A stretch of DNA of 64,000 nucleotides from Thiobacillus denitrificans (GTDB lineage Bacteria; Pseudomonadota; Gammaproteobacteria; Burkholderiales; Thiobacillaceae). Below the pieces are notes generated by a model. It was not told the DNA's origin, searched no databases, and worked only from the letters and a program-made list of their open reading frames with translations. The first letter of the stretch is position 1. Each line of letters opens with the position of its first letter. Positions 37,399 through 44,750 of the stretch are shown here, one piece after another. The stretch lies in contig DHHQ01000020.1 in NCBI GenBank assembly GCA_002403375.1, positions 62,001-126,000 on the forward strand, read 5' to 3'. The position numbers and the translations under genes were made by a program.

Positions 37399-38460
37399 TC
37401 AAAGCGCAGCGACCACCGCGTCGCCCATCTCGCTGCACGACACCTTTTGCGTGCCCTCGGTCCAGATGTCGCCGGTGCGCAGGCCCTGTGCGATCACCTG
37501 CTTCACGGCGCCTTCGATGCGGTCGGCGGTCGCGGTGTCGGCGAAGGTGTAGCGGTACATCATCGCCACCGACAGGATGGTCGCCAGCGGATTGGCGAGG
37601 TTCCTGCCGGCGATGTCGGGCGCGGAGCCGTGGATCGGCTCGTACATGCCCTTGTTGTGCTCGTCGAGCGAGGCCGACGGCAGCATGCCGATCGAGCCCG
37701 ACAGCATCGACGCGGCGTCCGACAGGATGTCGCCGAAGATGTTGCCGGTGACGATGGTGTCGAACTGCTTGGGCGCGCGGATCAGCTGCATCGCCGCGTT
37801 GTCGACGTACATGTGGGAGAGCTCGACCTCGGGGTAGTCCTTCGCCACCTCGATCATCACTTCCTTCCACAGCTCGGAGCATTCGAGCACGTTGGCCTTC
37901 TCGACCGAGCAGAGCTTCCTGCCGCGCTTCATCGCGATGCCGAACGCGACGTGCGCGACGCGGCGCACTTCCGACTCGGAATACAGCATGGTGTTGAAGC
38001 CGACGCGCTCGCCGTTCCTGACCTCGATGCCGCGCGGCTGGCCGAAATAGACGTCGCCGGTGAGTTCGCGCACGATCATCAGGTCGAGCCCCGACACGAC
38101 CTCGGGCTTGAGCGACGATGCGCCGGCGAGCTCGGGATACAGCAGCGCCGGGCGCAGGTTGGCGAAGAGATTCAGTTCCTTGCGGATGCGCAGGAGGCCG
38201 CGCTCGGGCCTGAGCGGCCGGTCGAGCGTGTCGTACTGCGGGCCGCCGACCGCGCCGAGCAGCACCGCGTCGGCCTCGCGCGCGAGCTTCAAGGTCGCCT
38301 CGGGCAGCGGGTCGCCCGCCGCGTCGTAGCCGGCGCCGCCGATCGGCGCGGTTTCCATTTCGATGCTGGCGCCGTCGGCGCGCAGCGCCTCGAGCACCTT
38401 GACGGCCTGGGCGACGATTTCGGGACCGATGCCGTCACCCGGCAAGACTGCAATTTTCAT
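37399..38460 (-). CDS. leuB: 3-isopropylmalate dehydrogenase
   Basis: This 353-residue enzyme oxidatively decarboxylates 3-isopropylmalate in leucine synthesis. It opens MKIAVLPGDGIGPEIVAQAVKV, has RPERGLLRIRKELNLFANLRP (substrate arginines), the catalytic Tyr in RELTGDVYFGQPRG, and the metal/NAD block EPIHGSAPDIAGRNLANP. The start at 38460 is set by homology with this conserved N-terminus. It lies 57 bases after leuD. Confidence 0.97.
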   Translation of the reverse strand: MKIAVLPGDGIGPEIVAQAVKVLEALRADGASIEMETAPIGGAGYDAAGDPLPEATLKLAREADAVLLGAVGGPQYDTLDRPLRPERGLLRIRKELNLFANLRPALLYPELAGASSLKPEVVSGLDLMIVRELTGDVYFGQPRGIEVRNGERVGFNTMLYSESEVRRVAHVAFGIAMKRGRKLCSVEKANVLECSELWKEVMIEVAKDYPEVELSHMYVDNAAMQLIRAPKQFDTIVTGNIFGDILSDAASMLSGSIGMLPSASLDEHNKGMYEPIHGSAPDIAGRNLANPLATILSVAMMYRYTFADTATADRIEGAVKQVIAQGLRTGDIWTEGTQKVSCSEMGDAVVAAL

Positions 38461-38517
38461 GTTCTCAAACCTTGTTGTCCGCGCTGCCCGCATCGGGCGG
38501 CACGGATGAAAAATCAA

Positions 38518-39156
38518 TCACGCAAACAGCCACGGCGCTTCCTGCCTGCGCCGTTCCTCGTAGGCCTTGATCCGGTCGGCCTGCAGCAGGGTCAGGCCGA
38601 TGTCGTCGAGGCCGTTCAGCAAGCGGTGCTTGCGCCCGCCGTCGACGTCGAATCCGAGCACCTCGCCGCCCGGCGTGGTGACGGTCTGCTTGTCGAGGTC
38701 GATCCGCAGGCGGTAGCCCTCGCTCGCCTCGCATTCGCGGAACAGGCGGTCGACCGTCGCGGCATCGAGCACGATCGGCAGGATGCCGTTCTTGAAGCAG
38801 TTGTTGTAGAAGATGTCGGCGAAGCTCGGCGCGATGATCGCGCGAATGCCGTAGTCCTCCAGCGCCCACGGTGCGTGCTCGCGGCTCGAGCCGCAGCCGA
38901 AGTTGTCGCGCGCGAGCAGCACGGAGGCGCCCGCATAACGCGGGAAGTTCAGCACGAACGCCGGGTTCGGCTGGCGCGTGGCGGGGTCCATGCCCGGCTC
39001 GCCATGGTCGAGATAACGCCACTCGTCGAACAGGTTGGGGCCGAAGCCCGCGCGCTTGATCGACTTCAGGAACTGCTTGGGGATGATCGCATCGGTGTCG
39101 ACGTTGGCTCGATCCAACGGCACCACCAGGCCATCCAACAACGAGAACTCACGCAT
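38518..39156 (-). CDS. leuD: 3-isopropylmalate dehydratase small subunit
   Basis: This 212-residue swivel-domain subunit pairs with LeuC. It shows LDRANVDTDAIIPKQFLKSI, then NFGCGSSREHAPWAL, which binds substrate. I chose the ATG at 39156; a GTG lies one codon upstream. The gene follows a small repeat-protein gene rather than leuC directly. Confidence 0.96.
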   Translation of the reverse strand: MREFSLLDGLVVPLDRANVDTDAIIPKQFLKSIKRAGFGPNLFDEWRYLDHGEPGMDPATRQPNPAFVLNFPRYAGASVLLARDNFGCGSSREHAPWALEDYGIRAIIAPSFADIFYNNCFKNGILPIVLDAATVDRLFRECEASEGYRLRIDLDKQTVTTPGGEVLGFDVDGGRKHRLLNGLDDIGLTLLQADRIKAYEERRRQEAPWLFA

Positions 39157-39187
39157 CACTTGCTCGCCTTCATCAATTTCCGCCGCC

Positions 39188-39514
39188 TTACTGCAGCTTC
39201 TCGCCTATCCATTCGCCGGCCTTCTTGAGGCCGTTCGCCGTCGCCTCGCCCGCCTTGACGAGCCCGCGCTCGGTCGCCGCGGCGCCGGTCTTGACGCCGT
39301 GCTCGGTGGCCTCGGCAGCCGTCTTCAGGCCGCCCTCGGTCGCCTTTGCGCCCTTCTTGACCCCGCGCTCGGTAGCCTGCGCGCCCTTCTTCAGGCCGCG
39401 CTCAGCAGCTGCGGCGCCCGTCTTGACCCCGTCGCCCGCAGCCTGGGCGACGCCCTCGGCGGCAGCGCCTTGCGCCGTCGCCAGCAGCACCAGGAACATG
39501 AAGGTCCGTTTCAT
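39188..39514 (-). CDS. secreted 11-residue-repeat amphipathic protein between leuC and leuD
   Basis: This 108-residue protein has a signal peptide (MKRTFMFLVLLATAQGAAAEG) and then six to seven tandem 11-residue units of the pattern G-[LV]-K-[KT]-[GA]-A-x-A-[TA]-E-[RHG]. Such 11-mers form long 11/3 amphipathic helices, as in LEA proteins and alpha-synuclein, and often fold on membranes or during drying. It ends GLKKAGEWIGEKLQ. No family name is offered. It starts three bases after the leuC stop, so it is part of the leu operon transcript. The DNA shows matching 33-base imperfect repeats. Confidence 0.8.
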   Translation of the reverse strand: MKRTFMFLVLLATAQGAAAEGVAQAAGDGVKTGAAAAERGLKKGAQATERGVKKGAKATEGGLKTAAEATEHGVKTGAAATERGLVKAGEATANGLKKAGEWIGEKLQ

Positions 39515-39517
39515 CGC

Positions 39518-40921
39518 TCACTCCTTGCGCACATCGACGAAATGCCCCGCGATCGCCGCAGCCGCGGCCATCGCCGGACTCACCAGGTGGGTCCGGCCGC
39601 CCTGCCCCTGCCGCCCCTCGAAGTTGCGGTTGGACGTCGAGGCGCAGCGCTCGCCCGGCTCCAGCCGGTCGGCGTTCATCGCCAGGCACATCGAGCAGCC
39701 CGGTTCGCGCCATTCGAAGCCTGCCTCGACGAAGATCCTGTCCAGCCCCTCGGCCTCGGCCTGCTGCTTGACCAGGCCCGAGCCCGGCACCACCATCGCC
39801 AGCTTCACGTTCGGCGCGACCTTGCGGCCGCGCGCGACGCCGGCAGCCTCGCGCAGGTCTTCGATCCGCGAGTTGGTACAGGAGCCGATGAAGACCTTGT
39901 CGACCGCGATCTCGGCGATCGGCGTGCCGGCGGCAAGAGCCATGTATTCGAGTGCGCGCGTCCAGTCCTGCTGCTTGACCTCGCTCGGGGCGTCGGCAGG
40001 GTTCGGCACCCGGCCGTTGATGGTGGTCACCATCTCGGGCGAGGTGCCCCAGGTGACCTGCGGTTCGATCTGCGCGGCGTCGAGTTCGACCACGCGGTCG
40101 AAGGTCGCGTCGGCGTCCGTATGCAGCGTGTTCCACCAGGCCACCGCCTGGTCCCAGGCGTCGCCCTTGGGCGCGTACGGGCGCCCCTTCACGTAGTCGA
40201 TCGTGGTCTGGTCGACCGCCACCATGCCGGCGCGCGCGCCGGCCTCGATCGCCATGTTGCACAGCGTCATGCGGCCTTCCATCGACAGCGCGCGGATCGC
40301 CGAGCCGCCGAATTCGATCGCGTAACCGGTGCCGCCGGCGGTGCCGATCTCGCCGATGACGGCGAGCGCGATGTCCTTGGCGGTGACGCCGCGGCCAAGC
40401 GTGCCTTCGACCCTGACCAGCATGGTCTTCGAGGGCTTCTGCCACAGGCATTGGGTCGCCAGCACGTGCTCGACCTCGGAGGTGCCGATGCCGAAGGCCA
40501 GCGCGCCGAACGCACCGTGGGTCGAGGTGTGCGAGTCGCCGCAGACGACGGTCATGCCGGGCAGGGTCAGGCCCTCCTCGGGGCCGATGACGTGGACGAT
40601 GCCCTGGCGGACGTCGTCCATCCTGAATTCGGTGATGCCGAACTCGGCGCAGTTGGCGTCGAGCGTCTCGACCTGCAGGCGCGACACCGGGTCGGCGATG
40701 CCCTGGCTGCGGTCGGTGGTCGGCACGTTGTGGTCGGGCACGGCGATCGCCGCATCCACCCGGCGCGGGCGGCGCCCGGCGAGCTTGAGCCCCTCGAACG
40801 CCTGCGGGCTGGTGACTTCGTGCACCAGGTGGCGGTCGATGTAGAGCAGCGTGGTGCCGTCGGGCTCGACGTGGACGACGTGGGCGTCCCACAATTTCTT
40901 GAACAGGGTTTGACCGGGCAT
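39518..40921 (-). CDS. leuC: 3-isopropylmalate dehydratase large subunit
   Basis: This 467-residue aconitase-family enzyme isomerises 2- to 3-isopropylmalate. The [4Fe-4S] ligands are the Cys in IGSCTNSRIEDLR near residue 345 and the CSMC pair near residue 405. The CGDSHTSTHGAFGALAFGIGTSE block is also typical. It partners with LeuD. The MFS gene upstream ends 34 bases before its start. Confidence 0.97.
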   Translation of the reverse strand: MPGQTLFKKLWDAHVVHVEPDGTTLLYIDRHLVHEVTSPQAFEGLKLAGRRPRRVDAAIAVPDHNVPTTDRSQGIADPVSRLQVETLDANCAEFGITEFRMDDVRQGIVHVIGPEEGLTLPGMTVVCGDSHTSTHGAFGALAFGIGTSEVEHVLATQCLWQKPSKTMLVRVEGTLGRGVTAKDIALAVIGEIGTAGGTGYAIEFGGSAIRALSMEGRMTLCNMAIEAGARAGMVAVDQTTIDYVKGRPYAPKGDAWDQAVAWWNTLHTDADATFDRVVELDAAQIEPQVTWGTSPEMVTTINGRVPNPADAPSEVKQQDWTRALEYMALAAGTPIAEIAVDKVFIGSCTNSRIEDLREAAGVARGRKVAPNVKLAMVVPGSGLVKQQAEAEGLDRIFVEAGFEWREPGCSMCLAMNADRLEPGERCASTSNRNFEGRQGQGGRTHLVSPAMAAAAAIAGHFVDVRKE

Positions 40922-40955
40922 GCGGAATCCAGCGTTACAGCACGTAAAACGCTGA

Positions 40956-42140
40956 TTATTTCATAGCTTTGGGGCTGCTGGCACGGCTTTCGCTCATGGC
41001 GGGGCGCGAGCGCCCCCACGCCGCGTAGACTGCCCACGCCAGCGCGGCGCTGGCGGCGGCGAAAGTAAAGGTCCACGCCGGCCCCGGCGTCTCCCAGGCA
41101 AGGCCGCTCGCCAGGCCGCCGATGGTGCCGCCCACCCCGTAGGACAGGCTGGTGTAGAGCGCCTGCCCGCGTGCCTGGTGGCGGCCGCGGAAATGCTGGT
41201 GGATCAGCGCGACCGCCGCCGCGTGGTAGGTGCCGAAGCTGAAGGCGTGCAGCGTCTGTGCCCCCCATACCAGCCAGGCCGACTCCACCCCCCAGGCGAT
41301 CACGAGGAAGCGCAGCGCCGCCAGCGCGAAGCTCGCCAGGATCAGTTGGCGCGGCGTCACGCGCGCGAAGATGCGCGGGATGACGAGGAAGATGCCGATC
41401 TCGCAGATCACGCCGAGCGCCCACAGCCAGCCGACGGTCGACTTGTCGTAGCCGTGGTCGACCAGGTAGATCGAATAGAAGGTGTAGTAGGGGCCGTGCG
41501 TCACCGCCATCAGCAGGCAGGCGGCGAGCAGCGACGCGACTTCGGGCCGCCTCACGACGTCCCATACCGAATGGTGGTCGGTGGGGTGCGGCAGCACTTC
41601 CGCCTCGGGGATCACGCGCGCGAACGCCGCGATGCCCAGCATCACCGCCATCACCGCCCACGGCAGCCAGGCGATCGACACGTGGTCGAAGGCGTAGCCC
41701 AGCCCCACGACCATGATGATGAATCCGACCGACCCCCACAGGCGGATGCGGCCGTAGGCGTGGGTGTGCTCGCCGAGGTGGGACAGCGTCATCGCCTCGA
41801 CCAGCGGCAAGGAGGCGCTCCAGAAGAAGCTCAGCAGCGCCATCACCAGGAACAGCCACCAGAACCCGCTGCCGACGAACACGCCGGCGAACGCCAGCAC
41901 GCTGCCGAGCGCAGCGATCTGCACGATCGTGGTGCGGCGGCCGCTGCGGTCGGCGAGGTGTCCCCAGATGTTGGGCGCGAAGATCCGCATCACCTGCAGC
42001 AGCGACATCAGCACGCCGATCTGGAAGGCGTCGAACGCCAGCGACTGCAGGTACAGCCCCCAGAATGGCGACATCGCGCCGACGAAGGCGAAATAGAAGA
42101 AATAGAAACCGGACAGGCGCCAGTAGGGGAGGTTGGGCAT
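40956..42140 (-). CDS. MFS transporter, PPP/HcaT-like subfamily
   Basis: This 394-residue protein has about 12 hydrophobic segments. It opens LPYWRLSGFYFFYFAFVGAMSPFWGLYLQSL and has the cytoplasmic loop NIWGHLADRSGRRTTIVQ, an MFS motif-A variant, and GSVGFIIMVVGLGYAFDH; these match the MFS_1-like family that includes the phenylpropionate permease HcaT. Substrate is unknown. It directly precedes leuC on the same strand, but no functional link to leucine is visible. Confidence 0.85.
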   Translation of the reverse strand: MPNLPYWRLSGFYFFYFAFVGAMSPFWGLYLQSLAFDAFQIGVLMSLLQVMRIFAPNIWGHLADRSGRRTTIVQIAALGSVLAFAGVFVGSGFWWLFLVMALLSFFWSASLPLVEAMTLSHLGEHTHAYGRIRLWGSVGFIIMVVGLGYAFDHVSIAWLPWAVMAVMLGIAAFARVIPEAEVLPHPTDHHSVWDVVRRPEVASLLAACLLMAVTHGPYYTFYSIYLVDHGYDKSTVGWLWALGVICEIGIFLVIPRIFARVTPRQLILASFALAALRFLVIAWGVESAWLVWGAQTLHAFSFGTYHAAAVALIHQHFRGRHQARGQALYTSLSYGVGGTIGGLASGLAWETPGPAWTFTFAAASAALAWAVYAAWGRSRPAMSESRASSPKAMK

Positions 42141-42246
42141 GGACTCGCACTGCCGCGGCTGCGGCGAAAACGCAGCGCGCATTATGGGGCCGGGGCGCGG
42201 CGGCCGAAACCCTCTCCCCGGGCGACACGCCCGACCGGGATACGAA

Positions 42247-42265
42247 GCGGGGCGTCACGCCCCGC
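42247..42265 (-). terminator. hairpin after the dodecin gene
   Basis: A perfect 8-base stem GCGGGGCG/CGCCCCGC with a 3-base loop lies seven bases beyond the dodecin stop on the minus strand. Only TT follows, so it is a weak or factor-assisted terminator at best. It also lies 107 bases upstream of the MFS start. Confidence 0.5.
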
Positions 42266-42272
42266 GGTCCGT

Positions 42273-42473
42273 CTACTTGAGGATGAAGGTCAGCTTCATC
42301 CTGACGATGTATTCGGCGATCTTGCCTTTGCTCACTCTGACTTCCTGGTCCATCACCCAGGCGCCGGTGATGTTTTCCAGCGTCTCGGCCGCCTTCGCGA
42401 TGCCCTGCTTGAGCGCGTCGTCGAAGCCCTTCTTGGAACTCGCCGTCACTTCGATGGTTTTTGCGATGCTCAT
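42273..42473 (-). CDS. dodecin, flavin-storage protein
   Basis: This 66-residue protein has the dodecin fold: a short helix between three strands, with SIAKTIEVTASSKKGFDDALKQGIAKAAETL and the flavin-stacking Trp in ITGAWVMDQEVRV, written here across motifs. Dodecins form hollow 12-mers that bind pairs of riboflavin, lumichrome or FMN. A strong AAGGGAG ribosome site precedes the ATG. The gene upstream on the same strand encodes a flavin reductase-type protein, which fits a flavin-handling pair. Confidence 0.9.
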   Translation of the reverse strand: MSIAKTIEVTASSKKGFDDALKQGIAKAAETLENITGAWVMDQEVRVSKGKIAEYIVRMKLTFILK

Positions 42474-42549
42474 GGTGTCTCCCTTCGGGTTGAACAAGCT
42501 GGGCTTCTTCAGCCTATCAACTCGCGAGCGGAATCCAAGCCCGATCGCC

Positions 42550-43086
42550 CTATTTCATCGCGGAACGCAGCTTGACCGTCTCGCCCGCCACGGCGAAAAC
42601 GCCGTTGCCGCGATGATGCAGCGTCTGCGGCTTCCTGGCGGCCGCATCGACCCAGGCCGCCACCACTTCGAGGACGAAGAAGTTGTAGCGGTTCACGAGC
42701 CGGGTGTCGGCGACCCGGCATTCGAGGCTGGCGTAGCACTCGGCGATCAGCGGCGCCTCGACGATCGAGGCTGCGATCGGGGTGAACCCGAATTTGGCGA
42801 ACTTGTCGACGCTGCGCCCGGAGCAGTTGCCGACGCCGACGACCTGCTTCGCCAGTTCCAGCGTCGGGATGTTGATCACGCACTGCCTCGTGGCCCGCAG
42901 CGTGTCGAACGAAGCGTTGCGGCCGCTGATCACGCAGCCGACGAGCGGCGGCTCGAACTCCATCATCGTGTGCCACGACATCGTCATGATGTTGGTGCGG
43001 CCCTTGCGGGCGGTCGTCACCAGCACCACCGGCCCCGGCTCCAGCAAGCCGTAGGCCTTCGCCAGCGGATAGACGCGCTTCGCCAT
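42550..43086 (-). CDS. flavin reductase / flavoredoxin family protein
   Basis: This 178-residue split-barrel FMN-binding protein begins with LLEPGPVVLVTTARKGRTNIMTMSWHTMMEF and has PPLVGCVISGRNASFDTLRATRQCVINIP, the signature of flavin-reductase-like (DIM6/NTAB, flavoredoxin) proteins. It probably binds FMN and serves as a reductase or electron carrier. Dodecin follows 76 bases downstream on the same strand. The partner is unknown. Confidence 0.85.
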   Translation of the reverse strand: MAKRVYPLAKAYGLLEPGPVVLVTTARKGRTNIMTMSWHTMMEFEPPLVGCVISGRNASFDTLRATRQCVINIPTLELAKQVVGVGNCSGRSVDKFAKFGFTPIAASIVEAPLIAECYASLECRVADTRLVNRYNFFVLEVVAAWVDAAARKPQTLHHRGNGVFAVAGETVKLRSAMK

Positions 43087-43132
43087 GACGGACGCTCCTT
43101 TCGGGTTGCCAAGGATTTCAGCTTAGTCCGCG

Positions 43133-43152
43133 TGTCACGGACTGTCACAGAC
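43133..43152. promoter_or_regulatory. tandem 10-base direct repeat in a divergent intergenic region
   Basis: TGTCACGGAC is immediately followed by TGTCACAGAC, one helical turn apart, between the divergent starts of the flavin reductase gene (43086) and the small secreted protein gene (43256). The spacing suits a regulator binding one DNA face, but no known site is recognised. Confidence 0.4.
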
Positions 43153-43255
43153 TGGAACCGCGGGGACACAGGCTGGCCACACGCCGCGCCTACGATGCAC
43201 TCACCGCATGCGATTCACTGCATGCCGGACATTGAAATCTGAATAGGAGATATTC

Positions 43256-43477
43256 ATGAAGCACACTGCACATGCCCTGGTTTTCGGTTCCCTCGCCGCC
43301 CTGCTCTCGGTGTCCGCGCTGGCCGACCACAACAGCCCCAGCGGGGCGGGCTCGGCAAACATGCCGAATGACATCCACAACATCCAGATCGAGGACGACC
43401 TGAGCGGAACCGAGTTCAGCGATCTGGTCCGCGGGGGTGGAGCGGCCGACTCGGTGAACCGCTACCTGCTCGACTGA
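43256..43477 (+). CDS. small secreted protein of unknown function
   Basis: This 73-residue protein has a good signal peptide (MKHTAHALVFGSLAALLSVSALA) with cleavage before DHNSPSG. The mature 50 residues are acidic and Gly/Ser/Asn-rich, ending with FSDLVRGGGAADSVNRYLLD, with no cysteine. AGGAGA lies eight bases before the ATG, and a strong terminator follows the stop, so it is a single-gene transcript. I do not recognise it. Confidence 0.78.
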   Translation: MKHTAHALVFGSLAALLSVSALADHNSPSGAGSANMPNDIHNIQIEDDLSGTEFSDLVRGGGAADSVNRYLLD

Positions 43478-43519
43478 GTCGCCGGCAGCGCGGCGACGCG
43501 CGCCAACCGCTGAAAAGAG

Positions 43520-43548
43520 CGTGGCCCCACCGGCCACGTTTTTTTTTT
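43520..43548 (+). terminator. strong rho-independent terminator
   Basis: A stem CGTGGCC/GGCCACG (43520-43526 with 43532-43538) with a 5-base loop is followed by ten T residues. It lies 42 bases after the small secreted protein gene and ends its transcript. Confidence 0.93.
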
Positions 43549-43594
43549 GCGTGTGACGCGCGACGCGGATGCGCGCCAGCGCGCAAAACCCTCC

Positions 43595-43623
43595 TTGAAT
43601 CGGCGAGACGCGTAGCCTATTTT
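43595..43623 (+). promoter_or_regulatory. sigma70-type promoter for the DsrC-family gene
   Basis: TTGAAT (43595-43600) and TATTTT (43618-43623) are separated by 17 bases. It lies after the upstream terminator and 35 bases before the ATG of the DsrC-like gene, so that gene has its own promoter. No operator is obvious. Confidence 0.7.
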
Positions 43624-43657
43624 TAGGGTACTCACGAAGGCCCACAAGGAGACGACC

Positions 43658-44029
43658 ATGCTTCACGTTTCTACCGACATCAACAAGCTGATTGCCGAGC
43701 CGGCGACCAACCCCGACTTTCCCCATGCCCCGCTCGACTGGACACGCGAGGAAGGCAAGCGCATCGCGCGCGAGGAAGGCCTCGAGCTCACGAACGATCA
43801 CTGGGACGTCATCCGCGCGCTGCAGCACTACTATGCGCAGCATGCCGACGACACCGTCATCAACCTGCGCGACCTGCACGACGCGCTCGACGAATGCTTC
43901 CACGAGAAGGGTGGCCTGAAGTTTCTGTACACCATCTTCCCGGGCGGCCCGATCGCCCAGAGTTGCCGCATCGCGGGATTGAAGGCGCCCTTCATGGCCA
44001 GCGACCGCAGCTTCGGCAGCGTCGCGTAG
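43658..44029 (+). CDS. DsrC/TusE-family protein lacking the C-terminal cysteine
   Basis: This 123-residue protein has the DsrC fold: FPHAPLDWTREEGKRIAREEGLELTNDHWDVIRAL is the typical helical opening, read across, followed by LHDALDECFHEKGGLKFLYTIFPGGPIAQSCRIAGL. Cys103 corresponds to the inner DsrC cysteine (CysB). The outer cysteine expected ten residues later is Met113, and a tail (ASDRSFGSVA) replaces the usual Cys-Val end. It cannot form the intramolecular disulfide or trisulfide of true DsrC, so it may be a regulatory or carrier paralogue. It is monocistronic with its own promoter. Confidence 0.85.
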   Translation: MLHVSTDINKLIAEPATNPDFPHAPLDWTREEGKRIAREEGLELTNDHWDVIRALQHYYAQHADDTVINLRDLHDALDECFHEKGGLKFLYTIFPGGPIAQSCRIAGLKAPFMASDRSFGSVA

Positions 44030-44053
44030 CGACGCCGCATCGCCGGCCCGGGC

Positions 44054-44551
44054 TCAACGCCGGGGTGAGTGATGGCGATGCGCGACCGCGTGCCCGCGCC
44101 CGCGCGCGATGAGCCAGCGGTTGAGCGGGAAGGCCACAACGCCCGCGGCCCCCAGCGCCAGCGCAAGGCTTCCCAGGAACAGCGGCGAATTCAGCGGTGC
44201 GTCCATCGCGCCGGGAATCGCCAGCATCAGCAGGTTGTCGACGATTTCCATCACCGTGATCGAGGCCGTGTCGGCCGCCAGGGCGACCCGCGCAGCGGTG
44301 GCGAAGCGGTAGCCGCCGCGCAGCAGCGGCACCATCGCCAGCGCGTACCCGAACAGGAAGGCGAGCCCGACCGCCAGCGCGATGGTCGCGAAATTCCCCC
44401 AACTGAGCGCCGTGCCGATTGCCAGGCCGGCCACCTCCCCCAGCGCACACCCCGTCAGGCAGTGAAGCGTCGCCAGCAGGGCGATGCGGTTGAGCGAACC
44501 CGGGACGGCCAAGCGCCCCGGTGCCTGCGCGGAGTGATGTACGTGGTCCAT
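44054..44551 (-). CDS. DUF4396 membrane protein
   Basis: This 165-residue protein has about four membrane helices. It opens with a His-containing cytoplasmic or periplasmic segment (MDHVHHSAQ), then LLATLHCLTGCALGEVAGLAIGTAL, which with VEIVDN-like TVMEIVDNLLMLAIPGAMD marks the DUF4396 family. It ends with a His/Arg-rich tail (HAVAHRHHSPRR). The clustered histidines and the CLTGC pair hint at metal binding, but function is unknown. It is convergent with the DsrC-like gene. Confidence 0.75.
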   Translation of the reverse strand: MDHVHHSAQAPGRLAVPGSLNRIALLATLHCLTGCALGEVAGLAIGTALSWGNFATIALAVGLAFLFGYALAMVPLLRGGYRFATAARVALAADTASITVMEIVDNLLMLAIPGAMDAPLNSPLFLGSLALALGAAGVVAFPLNRWLIARGRGHAVAHRHHSPRR

Positions 44552-44750
44552 GTCGCCGCCCCCATGACGAACCGGTGAATGCCAGCCTCAGCTTCCCATC
44601 ATAGGAAGCCCGGACGCCGTTGCTGCGGCGTACGCCCCAGCGAGTGAACCAATCGCCACGCCTTCCTTCAAAGTGTTTTTGCGCACAACAAATTGGCGGC
44701 GTCGTTGCGGCAATCGCGCTGCACGACGCGGCAACAGGAGACATACCCAG

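Noticed and set aside
43190..43903. A minus-strand frame spanning the small secreted gene and the DsrC-like gene
   Set aside because: It covers two plus-strand genes, a strong terminator and a promoter, and its translation has no recognisable domain.
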